Part shown: positions 23,302-32,698 of the stretch, piece by piece
Numbering within the stretch: the first letter of the stretch is position 1
How the letters are laid out: each line of letters starts with the position of its first letter
From: Hyperoodon ampullatus
Lineage: Eukaryota; Chordata; Mammalia; Artiodactyla; Ziphiidae
DNA length: 64,000 bases
NCBI GenBank assembly: GCA_949752795.1
Contig: OX457058.1
Coordinates: 163,001,353 to 163,065,352, forward strand
Direction of reading: 5' to 3'
Notes under the pieces: model-generated
The model's database searches: none
What the model saw: the letters and a program-made list of their open reading frames with translations, nothing else
What the model was told of the DNA's origin: nothing
Position numbers and translations under genes: made by a program

Positions 23302-24714
23302 ATAATCTCCATCTCTGCTCTCAAAATAACTTGTGAACATGTTACACGGCAAGGGGTGGGGGTGATAGGTAGTAGCATGAAAAGAAGCTGACATCTGTAG
23401 AATGAGTTATTAAGGATACCATTTAATATAGTGGATGTCTTTTGGGGTGACTTTTATGGGGAATTAAAATAAGACACAAGATCCTCATACTTAATACCCA
23501 TTACAAGGTGTCCATTCACATACATCTTCCCCAGTTTCTTGTTATTAACATTCCACCTTGTTCTTGCCATTTCACTGATCATTCAGACAGACATTAGTCA
23601 CTGTTATGGATCAAAGTGGAAACTTATCTCTGGCCATTTCTTCTTTCAAAGACAGGGAATAGCTTGTTATGTTGCATACATTTCTCCCACTGGTTTCTCT
23701 TCTCCAATGTATGGCCATGAAGTTGGATTAGATTACTTTTGGGAGATAAAAGAATATCATCTGTATTTTTATTATTATTTTTTCTTTTATCAGTTAATCT
23801 ATCATAAGGCACTCCTCAACATTGCATTAAGTATGGATTGAAGGAGATATGACAACTTTACCCATTTAAGAACCATAAAAATCTAAGGCAATTGCTAGTG
23901 CAAAGTACTTGCACCTCAGTCTCTGATGGAACCCAATATTATATATACCATTTATATTTTGGTGATGGAGTTCTGTTGCCATAGCCTAATTTATAGTTTG
24001 GTGGATCAGATAAACTTTCATTCATGATGGGCAACCCAGTTCTCATAAATTGGTTGGCGTCTCATAGGCAAACATTCAGTCTTAACCAAAACCCAGTAGT
24101 AAGCCAGTTGCTATTATCAAAAGTTATTGCCATATACTTATCTTCAGAAGAAGGAGTGTGCCCTGTGCTCTCTATTGTGGCTTGACAGAATGATCCATAT
24201 CTGCTGGAGATACTTTGGCCATCAATTAATCAGCTAGGTTATAAAGTCAAAATAAAATTTATTTACACTAATCCTGAACCTGATTCAGTCCTTTCTTGCT
24301 TCTTGTAGTGCAATTGGTTATTCGACACACCAAAATGTAGTAGATTTGGTCGCCAAACATATTCCAAGAACATGGAGCATTGTGCCTCTTGTTTAGTTAT
24401 AGAGTTTGGAAAGTTCAACATCTTGTCCTTCATTTTGAAAAATATATTTTAACATTCCCTACATCATCACATACCTAGAAACTTCACAAAATGACAAGAC
24501 CCTTAATTTGTTTCAGCCCATCTTCCAATTCCAGCTCTGTCTCACATGTTTCATAGTAACCATCTAATGTATTTACTTACCTTAAGATGCAGAGAAAAAT
24601 ACAGAAGATAGAGGATATAATGCCATGGATAGACAACCTGTGGTTCAACTATAAACTGTTCATGGAAACAGGCATCTTTTAAATCTATGATCTCAACCTT
24701 TAGCAAGTACACGG

Positions 24715-24736
24715 AGGAATGAATGAATGAATGAAT
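24715..24736. repeat. Short (GAAT)n microsatellite
   Basis: Four to five GAAT units. Confidence 0.9.
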
Positions 24737-25689
24737 TATTGCTGAGGTCAATTTGTTCATCATGAAACTTAACCTGTAAGTATTCTTGGAGAGAAACAGT
24801 GGCTTGTTTTTTTAGATTGTTTTCATAGGAACTGGTCTATAGCTTTTGATTCAATGACTTTATCCTGGTGTTTATCAGTGTAACAATTAACTGATTCAAA
24901 TTCATGACAGCTCAGGGCTATGAAAAAGCCAAGATGATTTTACTTTCATTTGGACATTTTGTCAATATCTGTGCATCCAATGCACTTGGGTCAGCAGTTG
25001 AGCGCAGGTTCATTCTGTACATCAAGAGGATTTCACATTCAATTAAGTTGAAGAACCGCTGAACCTGAACTCAATTCTTGGTACCTTACCATGTTGTGAC
25101 TGGGTGAAATGGGCTTTAACCAAGCATTTTAAGCTTCACCTGAGAGCATATCTGACTTTCATCATGTCATCAAATTCCTGGACATTTCTGGAATTTGGGG
25201 TCCTGTTATTTCTCAGTTTCTTATTTAACTATTTTTTTCCTGCCTTCCATTTTGCTTCTTTAATACATACTCTGTGAAGCCAATTGGATTAAAGCACAGT
25301 ATTTCCTGAGATGGCAGTTTCTTTTTTTCTATTTATTTATTTATTCATTAAATATTTGTTGAGAATCTGATATATGTCAAGCATGGTTATGAGAAGTTAT
25401 GAAGACCAACAAACTTTCTTCTGTTGTAAAGCTTATATTGCTTATATTCCAATAAGATGTGGCAATGTATTAATGAATGAATAATTGTAAATGTTTAAAA
25501 TAACATAACAGATAGTTATACATCCTGTGAAGGGATTTAAATTTAGGTTCTGGGGTAGGAAGAAACTTGTACTGGCTATTCAGAGAAAGCTCTGCAAGGC
25601 AATACATTTTGCAAGGAATCTGAATGAAATAAAGATAAACTATATAAAGGTGAGATGAAAGAGCATTCAGACAGAGAAACCAGGGAGCA

Positions 25690-25907
25690 CAGGGTTTAGC
25701 AAACTTTTCTCTTAACGGCTAAATATTTTAGGCTTTGTGGGCCAGATAGTCTCCATCATGACAACTGAACTCTGCTGTAGTAGCACAAAATCAGCCACAT
25801 CAAAAATATAAAAATGAATGGGTGTTACTTTGTTCCAATAAAACTTTGTTTACAAAATTAGGTGGTTGACTGTATTTGGCTCTCAGACTGTATTTTGCTA
25901 ACCCTTG
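25690..25907 (+). mobile_element. hAT-Charlie-type nonautonomous DNA transposon
   Basis: Terminal inverted repeats CAGGGTTTAGCAAACTTTTC and (complement of) TTTTGCTAACCCTTG flank a short body with TAAATATTTTAGGCTTTGTG, GGCCAGATAGTCTCC and CCAATAAAACTTTGTTTACA. The same family occurs antisense at 55532-55767. The exact subfamily name is uncertain and the 8-bp target duplication is not readable. Confidence 0.75.
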
Positions 25908-26380
25908 AGCTAAACCAAGGGCCCTAAAGTGTAAACAAACTGGACATGTTAGATGAACTCAAAGAACAGTATGATTGCACCCTTATAGATTGGTTGAAAA
26001 TATTATGAAACAATGAGGAAGTTGCAGCAGTAGTGAGGTCATATAGAAAAAAAAATCAAAATAAAGAGATTTGATCATATTTTAAATTTATAATAAACTG
26101 TGAAGCTTGATACAGATTCTTACAGTACATGTATCCATAACTCATTGTATATTCAGTGTGCCCTTCTAATCTGATTTTGGGCCTGAACAACTCTTATGCA
26201 CTGGGACTAGTTCTCCTTTTGGTTTTTAGAAATGATTCTCTTTTATAGAAGTTTAAATCACTCTGGCTACTCAATGAAGAATAGATTGTAATGTGACAAG
26301 AAACAAGACATGATGACTTGTTAAGGTTATTCTGATCTTGGAGAGGCAACAGTGATCTGTGGCTTGAAGAGAGATCCTTG

Positions 26381-26440
26381 TTCCCTGCTCAGGAATTGAA
26401 CCTGGGTAGCCTGTATGAACACCAGGAATCCTAGTCACCA
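26381..26440 (-). other. tRNA-Glu-like segment in LTR
   Basis: On the minus strand this 60-nt stretch carries GTGACTAGGATTCC, a CCTG...CAGG stem around GTTCA, and GGTTCAATTCCTGAGCAGGG, in the order of the D-, anticodon- and T-arm parts of tRNA-Glu. The B-box-like GGTTCAATTCC is at 26392-26402 (complement). The acceptor 5' half is missing, so it is not a tRNA gene. Confidence 0.6.
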
Positions 26441-26543
26441 GATCCGCAAGGTCTAGAAGCCAGAAACAAATTTTCCCTGGCTCCTGCCCCCACTGAAAAA
26501 TGCATTTCTTAAGGAGGCAAAAACTGTAAAAACAGGTACAAAG

Positions 26544-26549
26544 TTTATT
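26544..26549 (-). promoter_or_regulatory. LTR polyadenylation signal
   Basis: AATAAA on the minus strand, about 160 nt downstream of the TATA-like box, as expected at the end of R. Confidence 0.7.
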
Positions 26550-26703
26550 ATTAGACACACAGCACAACAAGAAGTGCAAGAGCACACAGAGAAACAGTTT
26601 GTTTAGTCAAGACAGAAGCAAGGCAGAGATGCACACCCAGAGAGCAAGGGTGTGGGCGTCTTCCCCAACGAGGAGGAGTGCAGTAAAGAGGCGGTTAAGT
26701 CAT

Positions 26704-26711
26704 GCATATAG
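26704..26711 (-). promoter_or_regulatory. LTR TATA-like box
   Basis: CTATATGC on the minus strand, in the position expected for the U3 core promoter relative to the AATAAA signal. Activity is unknown. Confidence 0.5.
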
Positions 26712-27089
26712 GGCAGTTCTTCCAGGACTCTGGTTACCTTTGGCCAATTACCTGGTTTCTTTTGCCACACTTGCCCTGCCCTAGGGCCCTCCCCAACATG
26801 CGTGCATAACTTTTTTCCAAGATGGATTCCAGCCCAGAGGCCTGTGGGAGGGCCCTTGGCATCACATGTTATGGAGTGATGCCCTCTCCTTTTTGACCCC
26901 CCAAGGAGCCTTTCTTCACATATGCAGTGTCTCCTTTGCCCCAAGGATAGGCAATATGTGACCTCTTGCTCTTTTACTCAAATAAGGGTTTGCCCCTCTC
27001 TGTTCCTGCCATGACTGTTATCTTAAAGTGTCCTCAGGAGACAAAGTCTGGCTATTTACCCTGTTTCTGTTGTTACTTCTATTTCGAAG

Positions 27090-27273
27090 TGCAAACAGGA
27101 GGCTTGTTGTAAATGTGTAACCTGCAGCCCACCTAACTCCTGTTTCAGAAAATGCAAAGAGGAGGCTAGTTGTAAGCATCTGGGCTGAAGCCCATCTTTT
27201 TCTTGTCCCAACAAATGTAAACAGGAGGCCAGTTGTACATACCTAGACTGGAGCCAGTCTATCTCCTGCCTCA
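27090..27273 (-). repeat. Three-copy 63-bp repeat in LTR U3
   Basis: Units start at 27090, 27153 and 27216 (the third is shortened by the LTR end). Shared plus-strand core is AAACAGGAGGC(T/C)(T/A)GTTGTA. Repeated U3 blocks of this kind commonly act as enhancer arrays in retroviral LTRs. Confidence 0.9.
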
Positions 27274-27490
27274 ATTCCAGTAGTATAGAAAGATGATGGT
27301 GACTTAGATTTGGGCAATGTTAGAGTAGGTATAAAGATTTGGAATTCATTTTGGGGGTAGATTCAACAGAATATTATGAAGGGTTGAATGCAAGGAGTGA
27401 GGAACAAAGAAATCTGGGATCACGTATCAGTATCATCAGTGCAGTAGAATGGTGCGGTTGGACTGTGAGATGTGGAAAGTCTAAGGATCA

Positions 27491-27894
27491 ATTATCTTTG
27501 TAGTCAACAACAATCAAGAGATCTGTTCTGCTCTATTTGATTTTAACATCATACTTAGAACCAAAAGAGATTTCTCGTTTCATTGCTGATTTAGTCTTTC
27601 TGCCTGAGCACTCAAGCCTATATCCTTTAGGTCTTGAATTTGCAGAATTTAGTCTAATACCTAGAATTGCCAAGAAAATAATATTAAGATATAACAAATG
27701 GAACCGTGAAGAGAAAACTGATGCTGAGGTGGGAAAATGAGAGAAGCCCTTTCAAATTCAACCTAAAATTTCTGGTTACTGTAAATTGGGTCTCACTCCT
27801 GTTTATGGCCATGTTTATCTACCTCAAAACCCCATCAATATTCTAACTGACTGTATCTTTGGGGAATGAAGATAATCCCAAAAGTGCTAGAGTG
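27491..27894. other. No gene or recognisable repeat
   Basis: A 67-codon plus-strand frame (27537-27740) has no recognisable domain. Confidence 0.45.
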
Positions 27895-28070
27895 GGAAAA
27901 GTGTTGCTTTTGGCATTGAGCAAGTCAGGGCTTGCCTCCAGGCTTTACCATTAGCCAACTCTGTGACCTTAGGCAAGTTATGTAAACTCCACCTCAATTT
28001 TCCTCTGTGTACGGTAAAATTCAATAATTCTTATTCAAAGGACTTTTTGAAAAGATTTAATTGGTTTAGA
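27895..28070 (+). mobile_element. MIR SINE, sense
   Basis: Clear MIR core: AACTCTGTGACCTTAGGCAA, GTTATGTAAACTCCACCTCA and ATTTTCCTCTGTGTACGGTA. Confidence 0.8.
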
Positions 28071-28087
28071 TTAGTTTCATTTTTATC

Positions 28088-28148
28088 CAGTGGTGTTTAT
28101 GATATCCAAAGTAGTGTTTATGATATTATTCAGTAGTGTTTATGGTAT
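28088..28148. repeat. Imperfect three-copy ~21-bp repeat
   Basis: CAGTGGTGTTTATGATAT (28088), AAGTAGTGTTTATGATAT (28109) and CAGTAGTGTTTATGGTAT (28131). The third shares the 14-mer ATTCAGTAGTGTTT with the array at 4525-4584. Confidence 0.85.
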
Positions 28149-28149
28149 A

Positions 28150-28590
28150 CAAAGTTTTCTCATTTCATTTAGTACAAAATTCAAATTCCTGATTATGGCT
28201 ACAGAGGGCTTAAAGCGGGCTTGTGTCCACATTACTCACTCCATATCTACCTTTTCCCCTTCTTTTTAAACCACCTTCAACCACAGAGGCTATTCTCTGC
28301 CTCTGGAACACACCAGCGTGATCTCTATCTCATAGGCTTTGCATTTCATTTGCTTCATTTTCACATGGCCTGATCCTTCTTGATCTTTAAGATGCCAGCT
28401 TAAACGTCACCTAGTCAAAGAAGTATTACGTGTCACCTAAACACTCAGTTACAGGATTTTTTTTTCATAGCACTTAATCATTAGCTTAAGTGATTTAATA
28501 TACTTAAGGTTAATAATTTTTTATCAAAAACCAAGCCTAGAACTAAGCCCACACATGATAGACATTCAGTAATTCTTAGATTTCAAGTGA
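28150..28590 (+). mobile_element. L2 LINE 3' region, sense
   Basis: Sense L2 order: TTAGTACAAAATTCAAATTC, ATTCTCTGCCTCTGGAACAC, TTTGCATTTCATTTGCTTCA, GATGCCAGCTTAAACGTCAC, CATAGCACTTAATCA and a terminal GACATTCAGTAATTCTTAG. Confidence 0.75.
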
Positions 28591-28982
28591 ATTGATTAAT
28601 TAACCCCACCATCTTCAATTCAGTACTTGGCACCATAAATAGTCATTACTATTATTATCATTTTTATTATGGTCTCATTTTGAGATAGGATTTCTAAATT
28701 CCCCAGTAATCCTCTAAATAGAATGCCAAGGAAAAATCTCTCAAAGATGCTTTTCTTATTTATTCCTACTTATAAAAAATGACCTTAGTGGAACTGTCTT
28801 CTCTTGTAACAGAAACAAAATATTAGTCTAGCAACCTTCAGTTTGATGGAAAGGTGCTCTGGTTTCACACACTGCTGCAGTTACAGTGCCTTAGATGTTT
28901 GGGATTTAAATGTTATCCTCCTGGCACAGAAATTTGCCTGCCGTCCCTTGCAAGACAAATTTCCACTAATTTACTCCATTTT
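28591..28982. other. No gene or recognisable repeat
   Basis: AT-rich, no element recognised. The Ser/Pro/Phe-rich frames starting at 28843-28854 owe their length to the following pyrimidine tract. Confidence 0.45.
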
Positions 28983-29060
28983 TCCTTCCCTCTCTCTTTT
29001 CCCTTCTCCTTTCCTTCCTCCCTCCCTTCCTTCCTTCCTTTATTCTTTCCTTTGTTATTT
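28983..29060. repeat. Pyrimidine-rich (CCTT)n microsatellite
   Basis: Interrupted CCTT/CTCC units, best at 29021-29042. Confidence 0.9.
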
Positions 29061-29084
29061 CCTGCTCTTTGCCTTCTTGCCTTC

Positions 29085-30080
29085 AGTCAATTCCTAACTA
29101 GGTACTCTTCTAAGTCCTAAAGATAGAAAGCAAGACAGAAAATAACCCTACTCGAATGGAACTTGCATTCAAATATGGAAGGCTGGCAATAAATAAACAA
29201 ACAAGCAAGGGATCCTTGAAGCTCTTTGAGTGAAGAGCCTTCCAGGCAAAGGGGGCAGGAAGTGCAAAAGCCCTGAGACAGCAGTACACTTGGCATGTTC
29301 ATAATGAACAGGGATGTCAGCTTAGTAAGTGGGGAAGTTGTTGGAAATGCTCTTTGAAGATTAACCAGCAGTTGGACCATATAGAGTCCTTACATTTTAC
29401 TCTAAATATACAAAAAAAAAAAAAGGTTAGATTTGACAGGGTAATGGCTTAATCTGATTTACATTTTGACAGGATTGCTCTAGTTGCTGTGGGAACCACA
29501 GACTGTAGGCAGTCATAGGTAGAAGCAGGGAAACCAGGCAGGAGCCCCCTGTAGTCGCCCAGGTGAGAGATGATGATGGTTTGGTTTGAAGTATAATCAT
29601 AAAGATAGTGAGCATAGGATATATTTTCAAGGTAAGGTTAACAGAGTTTGCTCATGGTATAGTTATGGTGTGTGAGAAAAAGAGAGATCAAAGGTGGTTC
29701 TACAGTTTGTTTTCTGAGCAACATGGTAAATAGCAGTGCTATTAATTTAGAAGGGGAAGCATAAGTTTGGGTTGAAAATTAAGTGTTCAGTGTTGCCATG
29801 TTAAGCTTGAGATGTATCAAAGATTTGCGGTTCTATATGAATCTAGAGTTCAGGAGAAAGATGGGGATGCATAAATGTAAGAGTCATCTGTATAGAGATG
29901 AGGGTGTTAAAATCCATGGGATTAAATAAAGTCACAAAGGATCTAAATGCAGTTGGGAAAAAAGCCAAAATATTGAATTTGGGGTGCTCCCGAACTGAGG
30001 AGGAAAGTGACTCAATAAAAGAGATGGAGACAAAGAGGCAAGAAGCCACTGAGACTGGAGGAAAACTAAGTGTGGTTTTC
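29085..30080 (-). mobile_element. L2 LINE, antisense, ~1 kb
   Basis: The longest L2 run in the window. Successive antisense landmarks are TAGGTACTCTTCTAAGTCCT, AACTTGCATTCAAATATGGA, GGCAGGAAGTGCAAAAGCCC, CTGATTTACATTTTGACAGG, GCCCAGGTGAGAGATGATGA, TGTTAAGCTTGAGATGTATC, AAGAGTCATCTGTATAGAGA and GTGCTCCCGAACTGAGGAGG. Many frameshifts; not coding. Confidence 0.8.
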
Positions 30081-30304
30081 TGTCTTGGTAAAAGTAATAA
30101 ATGTGGAAGGCAAATGCGTGAGGAGAGGCCACTTGGTTTCCTTTCTCACTGGGTTATATTTAACCATGCAGCCTGCATCCCTCCTCCTCATCACACAAGT
30201 ACTATGGCTAATTGACCTTATGGCAGATTCCATGTTCACTACCAAAATGAGCTGTTGACAGAGGTCCAATCATCTGACAGCTTTATCTGGGTATGTTACC
30301 TCAG

Positions 30305-30440
30305 TTATCTCTTCTATTAGTTGAGGATAGTATTTATTTATTTTGTAACTAATTCTACATTAGTCCAATGAGATGATACATTTCAAAGCTCTTTGAACAT
30401 TAGAGTACTCTATTAATGTCAGGATTCTTTGCTGTTACTT
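30305..30440 (+). mobile_element. MIR SINE 3' half, sense
   Basis: CCAATGAGATGATACATTTC, AAAGCTCTTTGAACATTAGA and TCTATTAATGTCAGGATTC fit the MIR tail. Confidence 0.6.
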
Positions 30441-30449
30441 GTAATTGAA

Positions 30450-31889
30450 GCCAATTGTAGTGAGGAAAGACAACCAAAAAGGAAATGATAAAGGTTGGTT
30501 TGTTTCCTTTCTGATTTAAAATGAATCACTGAGTGTATTTAGTTTCTGCTCCCTTTCTTTAACATGAGTTTTCAACTTTGTTACTCAAAAGTTTAAGTCT
30601 TATAAAGTGTTTCCTGCTGAAATGCCATGCTGACTGGAATTCAGCAGCAAATAAATATTGCTGTCCTCACTAATTTGAAACAGTATGAATTTTAAATCTC
30701 TAGCTGTGGGAGATTTCTTAGGATTACAGTTTTCATCACCATCCCTTCAGTCCATCAAGACAGGTCAAATCTGTATAAGTTTTTTAAACTAACAACAATT
30801 TCCATTCTTTTTAGACTATACTTTCTGAGCCAGCAATATTGTTAGAAACACAAGCTTGATGTAAACGAAACACATATCCACATATCCTTATAAATATTTT
30901 AACCTGACCTCTGTTTGGGAATGAAATAAAAATTGTTGACTATTTCGTTTTATTGTAGCTCTATAAACACAACTTATTTCATGGTAAAAAAGAATACTTA
31001 TTACACATCAAATTATTTGTATGTTTTGTTTTTAAATAGTCCATTTATAATAGCTAAGTTAAAATGAAAATGTGTAATCCTATCATTTACTCTGAAATGC
31101 TGAATATTAGTAAGGCACTCTTTAACTATTGTAGCATTCTAAGCAACCTTTCAATTAATTGCCCAATTACTGTATTTATTGATTTGGAGTAATTGACCTC
31201 TGGTAAATAATTAAATGGTCAATAACTCGAATCACATTGCTCTGAGTTTATTAATACTCATGTAAAATGTGTTTCAGAAATATGTTAACATTTATGATGG
31301 GCAATGCCTAGAAATAGTTTGAGAAAATTCTAGAATGTTTCAAGAAATACAACTTATGCAACAATAGCCGGCACTTGAAGTGACCCGTCTTGTTGGACAT
31401 ATTTAAATTAATGCTCAAGTGAGTGTTATTACATTGCTTAATAGACCAGTCATGATCATGAAATTCTGAGAACAAATTGGATCATTATATAACAAATATA
31501 ATTTAAAAGGCACTGATTAATTTTTTCTCAGATTCTGCAGTGAATATTTTTTTAAGACACACACACACAAATCTCCTGTAAAGCTAATAACGCTAACTAG
31601 TAAAGCTAACTAAATAATTGAACAACACCTAATATGCATAGGTTTTCAGTTAATATTTATTCAGTAAGTAAATATGTCTATTATAAAAATCTAAATAGTC
31701 AGACTAGACATTTTCTTTTAATGATATATCCATATTTATGCTTGGAAATGAATGCTGGATTTTAAGAAAAATATTTAATGTACTTTGTGAAAGACAATAC
31801 TTTAATTGTACTAAATAAGACTTGGGAGAAAGTTATTCATTTATCAAGTTTACTTTTTACCCATGTATTTCTTCCCTCTGGAAAAGATT
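30450..31889. other. Repeat-poor, AT-rich stretch
   Basis: No gene and no interspersed repeat recognised in about 1.4 kb, unusual for this window. It contains several TAAT/ATTA-type motifs (for example TTTCAATTAATTGCCCAATT near 31149 and GTAAATAATTAAATGGTCAA near 31203). Confidence 0.45.
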
Positions 31890-31895
31890 TAGCCT

Positions 31896-32113
31896 TTTTT
31901 TTTTTTTTTTTTTTTCTTTTTGCGGTACGCGGGCCTCTCACTGTCGTGGCCTCTCCCGTTGCGGAGCGCAGGCTCCAGACGTGCAGGCTCAGCGGCCATG
32001 GCTTATGGGCCCAGCCGCTCCGCGGCACGTAGGATATTCCCGGACCGCGGCACGAGCCCGTGTCCCCTGCACCAGCAGGCGGACTCCCAACCACCGCGCC
32101 ACCAGGGAAGCCC
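31896..32113 (-). mobile_element. CHR-type SINE, antisense
   Basis: T-run from 31896, then GCGGTACGCGGGCC and a CpG-rich body, ending GGGAAGCCC at 32113. The target duplication TAGCCT (31890-31895 and 32114-32119) is followed by T-rich sequence on both sides, so it may be longer. CpG retention suggests a fairly young copy. Confidence 0.95.
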
Positions 32114-32119
32114 TAGCCT

Positions 32120-32654
32120 ATTTTTTTATTGTAATTTTTGAGATTGCTTAGGAAAGAAGAAAAAGCTCTGACCCATTTTTTTGGCTTGTGATCCTAAACA
32201 AATCTCTTAAATTTTTTATGATTTATTTGTGGCCTCTGGAAAGTGATTAAAATAGTTCAAAATCTATGTGATCAAACTTCTCCCACTCATTACACTTTTG
32301 TTTACTTTCATGAATTGCTCCATAAATTAACAATATAAATAGCAACAAAGTTTTTTCTAAGTAATTGACAAAACTCCCTCATATCTTATAAGCAGAAAAT
32401 CTAACACTGCCTTCAGGAGCTGCTTTACAGTTTCTTGAACTGTTCAAGAACTCCAAGCCTTTCTCTGTCAGAGTTCATTGTGACGCCAGGCAGAAAGGAA
32501 AGCAGAGTTTGGACACATATCCATTGTTTCTCACTGTCACAGAGAGTCAATGTTGAAGACTAATAGTGCCGCGTCTTATGGACCTTGTCCACCCTTTGAC
32601 GATGCCAGGTCTAGAATGCCATTCGCCCTCTGTGGGCGAATTCACAGGCTCTGA

Positions 32655-32698
<44 letters not shown>

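Larger units (their letters stand above)
23223..25230 (-). mobile_element. Possible ERV/MaLR internal region relic, antisense
   Basis: Weak call. The stretch adjoins the LTR in the expected orientation, has a non-simple coding-like texture on the minus strand, and one short frame (24551-24763) contains a DLKDA motif as found in retroviral-type reverse transcriptases. All frames are broken within about 100 codons. It could equally be unrelated sequence. Confidence 0.3.
26333..27273 (-). mobile_element. Solo LTR of an ERV1-like endogenous retrovirus, antisense, complete
   Basis: A 941-bp LTR beginning TG and ending CA, flanked by a 4-bp target duplication ATTC (26329-26332 and 27274-27277), inserted into L2. 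On the minus strand, U3 starts at 27273 with a three-copy 63-bp repeat; a TATA-like box lies at 26704-26711 and an AATAAA signal at 26544-26549. No internal viral sequence is present, so it is a recombination-derived solo LTR. A tRNA-Glu-like segment lies in the U5 half (26381-26440). The open frames on both strands inside it are not genes. Family naming as ERV1 is inference from the 4-bp duplication and general architecture. Confidence 0.85.
25328..27490 (-). mobile_element. L2 LINE, antisense, split by a hAT element and a solo LTR
   Basis: The left end has the antisense L2 terminus (TTTATTCATTAAATATTTG, then GTCAAGCATGGTTATGAGAA). L2 wording resumes after the hAT insert (about 25908-26050), again at AATCACTCTGGCTACTCAAT near 26257, and once more on the far side of the LTR (AGTATAGAAAGATGATGGTG near 27283). 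The continuity across both inserts identifies them as insertions into L2. Confidence 0.65.

Noticed and set aside
22900..23394. 164-codon minus-strand frame with many Cys residues
   Set aside because: It spans an MLT1-type LTR and its flank; no domain is recognisable and the start is arbitrary.
26603..27274. 113- and 72-codon frames on the minus strand, the latter with a 21-residue repeat
   Set aside because: They are the LTR U3 read as protein; the amino-acid repeat mirrors the 63-bp DNA repeat.
28843..29120. Ser/Pro/Phe-rich frames of 84 and 88 codons
   Set aside because: Produced by the CCTT microsatellite, which lacks stops in two frames.
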